Shown here piece after piece: positions 51,010 to 59,408 of a stretch of 64,000 nt of DNA. The notes beneath the pieces were generated by a model. That model was not told the origin of the DNA. It saw only the letters and a program-made list of their open reading frames with translations, and searched no databases. A program made the position numbers and the translations under genes. The first letter of the stretch is position 1. Each line of letters begins with the position of its first letter. Origin of the DNA: Treponema sp. UBA4873. Its GTDB lineage: Bacteria > Spirochaetota > Spirochaetia > Treponematales > Treponemataceae. Where the stretch lies: assembly GCA_002399405.1 (NCBI GenBank), contig DHDP01000018.1:187339-251338 (forward strand), read 5' to 3'.

Positions 51010-53433
51010 ATGCGCTATGGTTATTTTGATAATGCTGCCCATGAATATGTAATCGACAATGTTGCGGTCCCTGTTTCATGGACGAATTATCTCGGAACAG
51101 AGCTGACCGGTACGGTTATCTCCCAGAATGCAGGCGGATATATGTTTCACGAATCGCCGGAAAACCACCGTATTACCCGTTTCCGTGCAAACGCCATACC
51201 GCTCGACCGGCCGGGACATTACGTGTATCTGCGCGACAATGAATCGAACGATTACTGGTCGGTCTCCTGGCAGCCTGTCGGAAAACCGCTTGATTCTGCG
51301 CGGTACGTCTGCCGGCACGGTCTGTCGTATTCGAAATATATTTCGGATTATTCTCACATCCATGCCGAGCAGACTTTGTTCATTCCGCGCGGCGAGACAT
51401 GCGAGCTGTGGGATGTAAAAATAAGGAACACCGGCGACAAAGACCGTTCAATCAGCGTGTTTTCTTACTGTGAATTTTCATTCAACGTCGTTGAGATAGA
51501 CAATCAGAACTTTCAGATGAGCATGTACTGTTCCGGTTCCGATTATAAGGACGGTGTCATTCAGGTAGACAATTTCTACAACCCTTCCATGTATCATTAT
51601 TTTGCGTCCAGTTTCGAACCCGACAGCTACGACTGTCTCCGCGACGCGTTCATAGGCAGCTACCGCACGGAAACGAATCCTGCGGGTGTGGAGAACGGCA
51701 CGCTTTCGGGCAGCCGCGAGCTCGGCGGCAACCACTGCGGTGCGCTCGAAAAGCAGTTCACCATAAAAAGCGGCGAAGAAATCCGCGTCGTATTTATGCT
51801 CGGTGTGGGCGACCGTTCTGCCGGTTCGGCAGTGAAAGCAAAATTCAGCAATACGGACAACGTTGACAAAGCTTTTGCGGAGCTTGCCGCTTTCTGGAAG
51901 GACAAGCTCGACGCACTCCAGATAGAGACGCCGAACAAAGACATGAACACCATGATCAACACGTGGAATCTCTATCAGTCGGAAGTGAACGTGATTTTTT
52001 CGCGGTTCGCTTCATTCGTCGAAGTAGGCGGACGCACCGGACTCGGATACCGCGACACGGCGCAGGACGCAATGTGCATCCCGCATTCCGCACCGGAAAA
52101 CTGCCGCCGGCGCCTGGTGGAACTGCTCCGCGGGCTCACGTCCGCAGGATACGGACTGCATCTGTTCGAGCCGTCCGTGTTTGATCCGGACCGTCCGGCT
52201 TCGATTCAGTTCAATTCTCCGACGGTAAAACCGGAGCAGAAGGCTGCCGACATTGTGCACGGTCTCAAGGACACCTGTTCCGACGATGCGCTCTGGCTCG
52301 TGCCGTCGATCTGCGAATACATCAAGGAAACGGGCGAAACTGATTTTATTGATCATGAATACGGTTATGCGGACGGCGGGAAAGGCACTGTTTACGAGCA
52401 TATGAAAAAAATACTCGATTTTTCGGCGGAACACGTCGGTGCGACAGGCATTTGCCAGGGACTGCGCGCAGACTGGAACGACTGTCTTAATCTCGGCGGC
52501 GGCGAATCCGCGCTTGTGTCGTTTCTGCATTACTGGGCGCTCGACAATTTCATTGCACTGGCGCAGTTCTACGGCAGAACGGACGACGTGAAAAAATACA
52601 CGGAAATCCGTGAGCGGGTGCGCAATGCATGCGAAACTCAGCTGTGGGACGGTGAATGGTATATCCGCGGAATAACAAAGAAGGGCATCAGAATCGGTAC
52701 GCACAACGACAAAGAAGGTAAAGTGCATCTCGAATCGAATGCGTGGGCCGTCGCGTCGGGTGTTTCGACGGGAGAACGCGCCGAGAAGACGATGGATTCC
52801 ATCGATAAATATCTGTATTCGGAATGGGGAATTCATCTTAACGCGCCGGCATACGGTACGCCCGACGACGACATCGGTTTTCTGACGCGCGTATACAAGG
52901 GCATAAAGGAAAACGGTTCGATATTCAGTCATCCTAATCCGTGGGCGTGGGTTGCGGATGCAAAGCTCGGACACGGCGGCCGCGCCATGAAATTTTACAA
53001 CGCGCTCTGCCCGGCCCGTCAGAACGATAAAATAGAAATACGCCAGGCCGAACCGTACAGCTACTGTCAGTTTATTATGGGGTGTGAACATTCCGCGTTC
53101 GGCCGCGCGCGCCATCCGTGGCTTACCGGTTCGGCCGGATGGTCGTATTTTGCGGCAACACGGTATCTGCTCGGCATCAGATTCGACTTTTTCAGGGACG
53201 GCACTTCCGACAGGGAAATTTGCGGGATGATTGTTGATCCGTGCATACCTTCGGAGTGGAACGGATTTAAAGCGGTTCGGCGGTGGCGCGGTGCGCGCTT
53301 CGCTATAGAAGTGAAAAATCCCTCGCATGTGGAGAAGGGAGTTAAGGAAATCAGGTTAAACGGCGAAAAAGCCGATTTTATACCGCCGCAGAAAGAGGGA
53401 AGTGCAAATACTGTTGAAATTATAATGGGATAA
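51010..53433 (+). CDS. GH94 cellobiose phosphorylase
   Basis: 807 residues. The N-terminal MRYGYFDNAAHEYVIDNVAVPVSWTNYLG and HRITRFRAN are the start signature of cellobiose phosphorylases; RTGLGYRDTAQDAM, GICQGLRADWNDCLNLGGGESALVS (general acid Asp in ADWND) and PYSYCQFIMG are barrel motifs. It cleaves a beta-1,4-glucosyl disaccharide with phosphate to glucose-1-phosphate and glucose, saving ATP. No signal peptide, so cytoplasmic. AAGGGG lies 6 nt before the ATG. It stands alone as a transcription unit. Confidence 0.88.
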   Translation: MRYGYFDNAAHEYVIDNVAVPVSWTNYLGTELTGTVISQNAGGYMFHESPENHRITRFRANAIPLDRPGHYVYLRDNESNDYWSVSWQPVGKPLDSARYVCRHGLSYSKYISDYSHIHAEQTLFIPRGETCELWDVKIRNTGDKDRSISVFSYCEFSFNVVEIDNQNFQMSMYCSGSDYKDGVIQVDNFYNPSMYHYFASSFEPDSYDCLRDAFIGSYRTETNPAGVENGTLSGSRELGGNHCGALEKQFTIKSGEEIRVVFMLGVGDRSAGSAVKAKFSNTDNVDKAFAELAAFWKDKLDALQIETPNKDMNTMINTWNLYQSEVNVIFSRFASFVEVGGRTGLGYRDTAQDAMCIPHSAPENCRRRLVELLRGLTSAGYGLHLFEPSVFDPDRPASIQFNSPTVKPEQKAADIVHGLKDTCSDDALWLVPSICEYIKETGETDFIDHEYGYADGGKGTVYEHMKKILDFSAEHVGATGICQGLRADWNDCLNLGGGESALVSFLHYWALDNFIALAQFYGRTDDVKKYTEIRERVRNACETQLWDGEWYIRGITKKGIRIGTHNDKEGKVHLESNAWAVASGVSTGERAEKTMDSIDKYLYSEWGIHLNAPAYGTPDDDIGFLTRVYKGIKENGSIFSHPNPWAWVADAKLGHGGRAMKFYNALCPARQNDKIEIRQAEPYSYCQFIMGCEHSAFGRARHPWLTGSAGWSYFAATRYLLGIRFDFFRDGTSDREICGMIVDPCIPSEWNGFKAVRRWRGARFAIEVKNPSHVEKGVKEIRLNGEKADFIPPQKEGSANTVEIIMG

Positions 53434-53481
53434 AACAAAACCGGGCATGTCTTTTTTTTCTGTAGAAAAGTCTGAATCATG

Positions 53482-53499
53482 ATATACTATATAGTATAT
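53482..53499. promoter_or_regulatory. 18-bp palindrome over the diguanylate cyclase promoter
   Basis: ATATACTATATAGTATAT (53482-53499) is a perfect dyad that contains the extended -10 box TG-A-TATACT (53480-53488). A dimeric regulator could occlude the promoter. The ATG is ~50 bp downstream with CGGAGGG in between. Confidence 0.5.
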
Positions 53500-53539
53500 A
53501 GAGCGGATGATGATTCTGTCCTTCGGAGGGAAAAGAAGC

Positions 53540-54484
53540 ATGCTCAGTCCTATAGACAGATTATTTCACACTTCAGATTTCTCTGACTTTCTTTTCAACA
53601 ACCTTGATGATGCAATGTGTTTAATAGACGCCGGTTTCCATGTGCTGCGGGCAAACGATGCATTGAAAAAGATCTTCAACAGTGATGAAAACATAGAAAA
53701 TATGTTTTTCGGAAACGCTTCAAAGTGTGTTCATTTTGCCCGGACAAACAAGGCGTGCGGGGAAGCGGAATCGTGTGCGGCATGTGCCGTGTATACCGGC
53801 GTCGCGGAGGCTGCCGGCAGCGGGAAAAAAATAAACAGAATAAGCGTGCCCTGGGAATGTACGGAGAATGGGGAAAAAACCGAAAAACATCTGCAGTTCA
53901 CATTCATTCCGCTCACGTTCTTCGATCAGACGTGTATTCTCATCAGCATACACGACATAAGCGTGCAGGAAGAACAGGAGCGGCGGATAAAAGAATTGGC
54001 CGGCCGCGATTTTCTTACGGGACTTGCGGACAGGCGGTATTTCTACGACGTCTGCGAAAGCTATTTCCGTACTGCCCGGCGCGGATTTATTAATCTGGCA
54101 GTCTGCATGATCGACATAGATTCCTTCGGGGCCGTTAACGATACGTACGGGCATAAGGCGGGAGATTTGATGCTTAAGGAACTGGCGTCCGTCATGGAGA
54201 AAAACATCAGACAATCGGATTTCATCTCGCGGTACGGCGGCGATGAATTCTGTCTCATTTTTCAGTATAAAAAAACGGCAGATGTTTTCTCCGCCGCCGA
54301 AAAACTGCGCGGTCAGGTTGAAACGCACGAATTCGTCTATAAAACGAAAACGCTTCGTATAACAATCAGCATAGGTGTGACGGTACGACTGGGACATTCG
54401 ACAGACACGCTTGTAGGCAGAGCCGGCAGGCTGCTCCGTGCTGCGAAGGAAAAGGGCGGAAACAGGGTCGAGGTTGACGGATAA
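53540..54484 (+). CDS. PAS-GGDEF diguanylate cyclase
   Basis: 314 residues. The N-terminal half is a PAS-type sensor (FNNLDDAMCLIDAGFHVLRANDALKKIF) with an unusual Cys cluster (KACGEAESCAACAV), possibly metal or redox related. The C-terminal GGDEF domain has LAGRDFLTGLADRRYF, MIDIDSFGAVNDTYGHKAGD, an intact active site RYGGDEF and an inhibitory site RQSD five residues before it, so it should make c-di-GMP and be feedback-inhibited. Start at 53540 behind CGGAGGG. Confidence 0.9.
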   Translation: MLSPIDRLFHTSDFSDFLFNNLDDAMCLIDAGFHVLRANDALKKIFNSDENIENMFFGNASKCVHFARTNKACGEAESCAACAVYTGVAEAAGSGKKINRISVPWECTENGEKTEKHLQFTFIPLTFFDQTCILISIHDISVQEEQERRIKELAGRDFLTGLADRRYFYDVCESYFRTARRGFINLAVCMIDIDSFGAVNDTYGHKAGDLMLKELASVMEKNIRQSDFISRYGGDEFCLIFQYKKTADVFSAAEKLRGQVETHEFVYKTKTLRITISIGVTVRLGHSTDTLVGRAGRLLRAAKEKGGNRVEVDG

Positions 54485-54499
54485 AAACCGTGAGCCCGT

Positions 54500-54985
54500 T
54501 TATTTGAGCCTGAGTATGCGCTGGTTTCGCGAACCGCGGAACTGCAGCGAAATGTCGCGCTGTTCCTCGACATACGGTCCGTCGACAAGCACGTCGATGA
54601 GAGAAAGCATTTCGCCGGTCGCTTCGCAGTGCTTTCGTCCGCCGGCAGGCTGCAGGTCCCTGTCGTATACGTAGCCTGTATAACACCAGATTGTTTTTTT
54701 CGGATATGCAGCACGGACCCGTCTCAGAAACGGGAGCAGTTCCCGCTGGTTTTCTTCCTCGAACGGTTCGCCTCCGAGTACGGAGAGACCTGCTATGTAA
54801 TCGGGCGCAAGGGCCGCAATAATGTCGTCTTCAGTTTTTTTCGTGAACGGTCTGCCGAACGCGAAGTTCCACGTTTCGGCGTTGAAGCAGCCCCTGCAGT
54901 GATTTCTGCATCCCGACACGAACAGCGAGACGCGCACGCCTTCGCCGTTCGCAATATCGGTCAGTTTAATATTTCCGTAATTCAT
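54500..54985 (-). CDS. nrdG: Anaerobic ribonucleotide reductase activase
   Basis: 161 residues. Radical SAM motif CRNHCRGC (CX3CX2C), then ETWNFAFGRPF, GLSVLGGEPFEEEN and LIDVLVDGPYVEEQRD; the C-terminus FRGSRNQRIL is typical of NrdG. It makes the glycyl radical on NrdD using SAM and reduced flavodoxin or ferredoxin. The ATG overlaps the nrdD stop by one base (TAATG), so the two are translationally coupled. Confidence 0.93.
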   Translation of the reverse strand: MNYGNIKLTDIANGEGVRVSLFVSGCRNHCRGCFNAETWNFAFGRPFTKKTEDDIIAALAPDYIAGLSVLGGEPFEEENQRELLPFLRRVRAAYPKKTIWCYTGYVYDRDLQPAGGRKHCEATGEMLSLIDVLVDGPYVEEQRDISLQFRGSRNQRILRLK

Positions 54986-57147
54986 TACAAATGAAGGACA
55001 CGTTCTTTGATTTCCTGCGTCCTTCCCTGATTCCAGTACTGAGTGCCGATGTATCCGCACGTGCGGCGTGCGACGTTCATCGTCGTCTGGTCGCGGTTGC
55101 CGCAGTTCGGACATTCCCACACGAGCTTGTCGTCTTTGTCATTAACAATTTTGATTTCGCCGGTATATCCGCATTTCTGGCAGAAGTCGCTTTTCGTATT
55201 GAGCTCCGCGTACATGATGTTGTTGTATATGTGCTTCAGAAGCGACATGACTGCCGGCAGGTTGTTTTCCATGTTCGGAACTTCGACGTAGCTTACCGCG
55301 CCTCCCGGAGACAGTTCCTGGAACTGCGCTTCGAATGCGAGCTTCGTGAACGCGTCGATCGGTTCGGTGACGTGCACGTGGTAGCTGTTCGTGATGTAGT
55401 TCTTGTCGGTTACGCCGGGAATAATGCCGAACCGTTTTTTGAGGCACTTTGCAAATTTGTACGTCGTGCTTTCGAGCGGCGTGCCGTAGAGCGAGAACGC
55501 GATGTTCTCCTCGGCGCGCCATTTTGCGCACGCGTCGTTGAGATGATGCATGACCTGCAGCGCGAAAGGCGTCGCTTCAGGATCCGTATGCGGCTTTCCC
55601 GTCATGTAGCGCGTGCACTCGCACAATCCCGCGTATCCAAGCGAGATCGTCGAATATCCGTTGAAAAGAAGCTTGTCTATGGTTTCGTCTTTTTTGAGCC
55701 GTGCGAGCGCTCCGTTCTGCCAGAGAATGGGCGCGGCGTTGCTCGTCGTTCCCATAAGACGATTGTGCCTTATCATGAGCGCGCGTTTGCAGAGTGCGAG
55801 TCGTTCGTCGAGTATCTGCCAGAATTTGTCCATGCTGCCGCCCGACGAGCACGCTGCGTCGACAAGATTCAGCGTGACGACACCCTGATTGAATCGTCCG
55901 TAAAATTTCGGTTTTCCGTTCTCGTCGTGATACACGGTAAGGAACGAACGGCATCCCATGCACGGATAGCAGTTGCCGTCTTTCAGTTCGAGCATTTTCT
56001 TTTCCGAGATATAGTCGGGCACCATGCGGCGGGACGTGCATTTTGCAGCGAGTTCCGTCAGATAATAATATGGCGTGCCGTTGTCGACGTTGTCGGGTTC
56101 GAGTACGTATATCAGTTTGGGGAACGCGGGCGTTATCCACGCGCCTTTCTCGTTCTTCACTCCCTGATAGCGCTGTTTGAGCACTTCCTCTATAATCATC
56201 GCAAGATCGGATTTTTCCTGCTGATCTTCCGCTTCGTTAAGATACATGAAGACGGTGACGAACGGCGCCTGCCCGTTTGTCGTCATGAGCGTAATCACCT
56301 GGTACTGGATTGTCTGGACGCCGCGCTTGATTTCCTCATGGAGACGGCTGTCGACCATATATCTGAACTGTTCGTCGTCTACTTTGAGTCCCGTCGCTTC
56401 CATCGTTTCCCTTATTTCCTTCTCGAACTTTTTGCGGCTTACATCCACGAAAGGGGCAAGGTGGGTGAGAGAGATGCTCTGTCCGCCGTACTGGCAGCTT
56501 GCAACCTGCGCAATAATCTGCGTCGCGATGTTGCACGCCGTCGAGAACGAATGCGGCCGGTCTATTTTCGTCCCGCTGATGACCGTGCCGTTCTGCAGCA
56601 TGTCCTCGAGGTTCACAAGGTCGCAGTTGTGCATGTGCTGCGCGAAATAGTCGGCGTCGTGAAAATGAATGATGCCTTCCTCGTGTGCGCGTTCAATGTC
56701 CTCGTCGAGCAGGAAACGCCGCGTAACGTCCTTGCTTACTTCGCCCGCCATATAGTCCCGCTGAACGCTCACGACAGTCGGATTTTTGTTCGAGTTTTCC
56801 TGTTTTACTTCCTCGTTGTTTTCGTCGAGCAGGCTCAGAATCTGCGCGTCCGTCGTGTTCGATTTGCGCATAAGTTCGTGCTTGTAGCGGTACGTAATGT
56901 AGATTTTCGCCACGTCGTACGCACGGCATTCCATAATGCCGTTTTCTACGAGATCCTGAATCTCCTCGACGTTGAGAGCATGCTGCTGTTTTGCGCATTC
57001 AATCTCTATGTCGTCGGCAATCGATTGTATCTGCTTTTCCGAAAGCCGGTTCGTCTCTTTCGCTTCGTTGCTGGCTTTAGTGACCGCGACTACTATCTTG
57101 TTCCGGTCAAAAGGAACCTCGGCGCCGCTTCTTTTGATAATTTTCAT
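54985..57147 (-). CDS. nrdD: Anaerobic ribonucleoside-triphosphate reductase
   Basis: 720 residues. An ATP-cone (MKIIKRSGAEVPFDRNKIVVAVTKAS...) precedes the catalytic barrel (FHDADYFAQHMHNCDLVNLEDML, HSFSTACNIATQIIAQVASCQYGG, CYPCMGCRSFLTVYHD). A zinc site CQKCGYTGEI...CPNCGN leads into the radical loop RRTCGYIGTQYWNQGR with Gly698 as radical site. Requires strict anaerobiosis and NrdG. Shine-Dalgarno GGGAGGATATGA. Confidence 0.95.
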   Translation of the reverse strand: MKIIKRSGAEVPFDRNKIVVAVTKASNEAKETNRLSEKQIQSIADDIEIECAKQQHALNVEEIQDLVENGIMECRAYDVAKIYITYRYKHELMRKSNTTDAQILSLLDENNEEVKQENSNKNPTVVSVQRDYMAGEVSKDVTRRFLLDEDIERAHEEGIIHFHDADYFAQHMHNCDLVNLEDMLQNGTVISGTKIDRPHSFSTACNIATQIIAQVASCQYGGQSISLTHLAPFVDVSRKKFEKEIRETMEATGLKVDDEQFRYMVDSRLHEEIKRGVQTIQYQVITLMTTNGQAPFVTVFMYLNEAEDQQEKSDLAMIIEEVLKQRYQGVKNEKGAWITPAFPKLIYVLEPDNVDNGTPYYYLTELAAKCTSRRMVPDYISEKKMLELKDGNCYPCMGCRSFLTVYHDENGKPKFYGRFNQGVVTLNLVDAACSSGGSMDKFWQILDERLALCKRALMIRHNRLMGTTSNAAPILWQNGALARLKKDETIDKLLFNGYSTISLGYAGLCECTRYMTGKPHTDPEATPFALQVMHHLNDACAKWRAEENIAFSLYGTPLESTTYKFAKCLKKRFGIIPGVTDKNYITNSYHVHVTEPIDAFTKLAFEAQFQELSPGGAVSYVEVPNMENNLPAVMSLLKHIYNNIMYAELNTKSDFCQKCGYTGEIKIVNDKDDKLVWECPNCGNRDQTTMNVARRTCGYIGTQYWNQGRTQEIKERVLHL

Positions 57148-57164
57148 TCATATCCTCCCGATGA

Positions 57165-57221
57165 ACGCTATATATAGCGTGTTGTGGTCAGAAATATACT
57201 AGGTATAGCGTTTTGTGTCAA
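57165..57221 (-). promoter_or_regulatory. nrdDG promoter with tandem NrdR boxes
   Basis: Box 1, ACGCTATATATAGCGT (57165-57180, perfect 16-bp dyad), and box 2, ATACTAGGTATAGCGT (57196-57211), both resemble the NrdR consensus ACACWATATATWGTGT and are exactly 31 bp apart, the spacing known for NrdR. Minus-strand TTGACA (57216-57221), 17 nt and TATATT (57193-57198) make the promoter, with box 2 in the spacer and box 1 after the start point. This fits repression by NrdR. Confidence 0.8.
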
Positions 57222-57249
57222 TAGATATTGCCTGTCAATATCTATTGAC
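57217..57249. repeat. 14-bp inverted repeat between nrdD and the kinase-like gene
   Basis: GTCAATAGATATTG (57217-57230) and CAATATCTATTGAC (57236-57249) are perfect arms with a 5-bp centre. The left arm overlaps the nrdD -35 box and the right arm faces the divergent gene, so a factor here could control both. Confidence 0.55.
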
Positions 57250-57272
57250 TATATTTTGAGCCGGTTTTGAGG

Positions 57273-57284
57273 TATACTTGAAAC
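57273..57284 (+). promoter_or_regulatory. -10 box of the fructosamine kinase-like gene, leaderless candidate
   Basis: TATACT (57273-57278) ends 6 nt before the ATG at 57285, with no Shine-Dalgarno. The nearest TTGACT (57245-57250) is too far (22 nt), so the -35 element is uncertain. Confidence 0.45.
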
Positions 57285-58199
57285 ATGGCTTCTTACACTG
57301 TAAAAAATTTTACTTCGCTTGCAGCCGCTCTTGTCGGATTGTACGGCAGAAACACGCAGATAGCACGGACGGACAGACTTTCCGGCGGCGACATCAACAA
57401 AGCATACGGCCTTAATTTAACGAACGGCGCTCACATTTTTATGAAGGCGAACGCTAAGGAAAATGCCGGATTTTTTACTGCGGAAGCTGCGGGCCTTGCG
57501 GCTCTGGCATCGGTGAAAAAAATCGGGACGCCGAAAATACTGTGTACCGGAACCGATCCCGGCGAACAGTCGGGGTATTCGTTTCTGCTGCTTGAGTACG
57601 TTGAATCCCGCGGCAGAATTGAGCCGTATTGGGAGACGTTCGGCCGCGAACTTGCGGAACTGCACAAAGCGGACTGTTCCGAATTCGTCCGCGGCGGGAA
57701 ATACGGTTTTATACAGGACAACTACATCGGCGCGACGGAGCAGATTAACAGAGCCCGCGGCACGTGGGTCGATTTTTACCGCGACTGCCGTCTCGTTCCG
57801 CAGTTCAGGCGGGCTTCCCGTTATTTTGACAATGCGGTGCAGGCGAAAATCACGAAGCTGCTCGACCATCTTGATTCGTACATTGCAGAACCCGGGCGCC
57901 CGTCGCTTCTTCACGGCGACTTGTGGAGCGGCAACGTGCTCTGCGGTCCCGACGGCAAAGCATGGCTCATAGACCCCGCGTGTTACTGCGGCTGCAGCGA
58001 GGCGGATATCGCTATGACGCAGCTTTTCGGCGGCTTTTCCGGGGAGTTTTACAGGGCGTACAGCGAAGTGAATCAGCTGCAGCCGGGATACGAAGACAGA
58101 CGGGATATGTACAATTTGTATCAGCTGCTCAATCATCTGAATCTTTTCGGAGAGACGTATCTTGAGCCGGTATGCAGTATACTGGCGGAATATGTGTGA
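57285..58199 (+). CDS. Fructosamine/ketosamine kinase-family protein
   Basis: 304 residues. Phosphotransferase fold: RLSGGDINKAYGLNLTNGAHIFMKAN (nucleotide lid and Lys), LLEYVESRG (hinge), FGRELAELHK, YGFIQDNYIGATEQIN, and the catalytic HGDLWSGNVLCGPDGKAWLIDPACYCG, where the first Asp is the base and the IDPA Asp binds metal. Such kinases repair glycated proteins or metabolites. The EFR1-like gene follows 8 bases later and is probably cotranscribed. Confidence 0.85.
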   Translation: MASYTVKNFTSLAAALVGLYGRNTQIARTDRLSGGDINKAYGLNLTNGAHIFMKANAKENAGFFTAEAAGLAALASVKKIGTPKILCTGTDPGEQSGYSFLLLEYVESRGRIEPYWETFGRELAELHKADCSEFVRGGKYGFIQDNYIGATEQINRARGTWVDFYRDCRLVPQFRRASRYFDNAVQAKITKLLDHLDSYIAEPGRPSLLHGDLWSGNVLCGPDGKAWLIDPACYCGCSEADIAMTQLFGGFSGEFYRAYSEVNQLQPGYEDRRDMYNLYQLLNHLNLFGETYLEPVCSILAEYV

Positions 58200-58207
58200 G
58201 GCGGCTG

Positions 58208-59353
58208 ATGATTTATTATTTTTCAGGAACGGGCAATTCACAGTACGTGGCGGAGAAACTTGCGGAGTATACGAAGGACACGGCGTTTTTTATTCCGCAG
58301 GTGTTCGGGCAGATGCAGTCGGATATCACCGTAACGGAAGGAGAAACGATAGGCGTCGTATTCCCCGTGTACGCGTGGGCGCCTCCAGCCGTCGTCATGG
58401 AATTTCTTTCACATGTTCATGTAGATAAAAAAGCGTTCGCCTATGCGGTGTGCACATGCGGCGACGAAGCAGGTAAAGCTATGGATGAACTGCACCGCCT
58501 GTTTCCGTTTACGAGCGCGTATTCAATCACCATGCCGAACAACTATATTCCGATGTTCGATACCGATGAGCCTGAACTTGAGCGCGAAAAGATAAATGTG
58601 GCGACTCAGCGTCTGCCGAAAATTGCGTCCGAGATTGCTGCGCACCGCGCGGTTTTTGACGTTCACGAAGGTCCCGAGGCGTCGTTCAAGACTGTCGTTG
58701 TAAATCCGCTGTTTTCGCTGTTTGCAATGCGCACGTCGAAGTTTGCCGTTGACGACACCTGCATCGGATGCGGAGAATGCGAGAGAGGCTGTGCGTTTCA
58801 TGTTATTAAGCTTGCCGGACGGAAACCCGTCTGGCAGGAGGGAAAGTGCGCCATGTGCATGAGCTGCATCATGCACTGCCCGAAACGCGCGATTCAGTAC
58901 GGAAGCGGAACTAAAAACCGCGGCAGGTATGTGTTTCCCGTTCAGCAGAAGACACGTCAGGTCGTTCGGCCGGATGCGGAGAAAAGCACACAAAGTGCGC
59001 AGAGCAGCACTGCCGTTGAGTTTATTAATTCTGCGGAAATAAAGACGTTCACGAATCCGGGCGTCGAAGTCCGCCGTCTCCTGTCCCCTGATAATTCCGA
59101 AAGCAGGCGCGTATCCGTCACTGAAATACATGTGAAGCCGGATGCATCGCAGCCGCGGCACGTGCATGCCTCTTCCGAGCAGATTTTGTATGCGCTTAAG
59201 GGCAGTGCCACGCTGCTTCTTTCCGGCGACACGGAAAAGATTTTCGCGGCGGGAGACGTCGTCAGGTTTGCGGACAACACTGTCCACGGTCTGGTAAACA
59301 CAGGCAGCGACGAGTTCGTTTATATTTCAGTGACCTGCCCGCCCGTAAATTAA
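58208..59353 (+). CDS. EFR1-type flavodoxin-ferredoxin fused to a cupin domain
   Basis: 381 residues. Residues ~1-160 are a flavodoxin-like domain (IYYFSGTGNSQYVAEKLA; VVFPVYAWAPPAVV; YAVCTCGDEAGKAM). From Cys185 two [4Fe-4S] sets follow (CIGCGECERGC ... CAMCMSCIMHCPKRAI), the EFR1 arrangement. An added ~100-residue C-terminal cupin reads VSVTEIHVKPDASQPRHVHASSEQILYALKG ... FAAGDVVRFADNTVHGLVN, with RHVH...E and VH as metal ligands. The linker 260-275 is Ser/Thr/Gln-rich. I do not know this fusion; the electron-transfer part would work in the cytoplasm. Confidence 0.82.
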   Translation: MIYYFSGTGNSQYVAEKLAEYTKDTAFFIPQVFGQMQSDITVTEGETIGVVFPVYAWAPPAVVMEFLSHVHVDKKAFAYAVCTCGDEAGKAMDELHRLFPFTSAYSITMPNNYIPMFDTDEPELEREKINVATQRLPKIASEIAAHRAVFDVHEGPEASFKTVVVNPLFSLFAMRTSKFAVDDTCIGCGECERGCAFHVIKLAGRKPVWQEGKCAMCMSCIMHCPKRAIQYGSGTKNRGRYVFPVQQKTRQVVRPDAEKSTQSAQSSTAVEFINSAEIKTFTNPGVEVRRLLSPDNSESRRVSVTEIHVKPDASQPRHVHASSEQILYALKGSATLLLSGDTEKIFAAGDVVRFADNTVHGLVNTGSDEFVYISVTCPPVN

Positions 59354-59408
59354 GGACGAGCCGATTAAATCCTCTCGGCGTAATCAGTTATTAACAGCGG
59401 GGCGATTG

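Noticed and set aside
52012..53328. 438-codon frame antisense to the GH94 gene
   Set aside because: Shadow frame; composition is that of reversed coding DNA.
54991..57177. A 728-codon open frame antisense to nrdD
   Set aside because: It mirrors nrdD exactly, is rich in Arg/His/Val/Phe as expected from antisense reading of this codon usage, and has no recognisable motif. nrdD is unmistakable.
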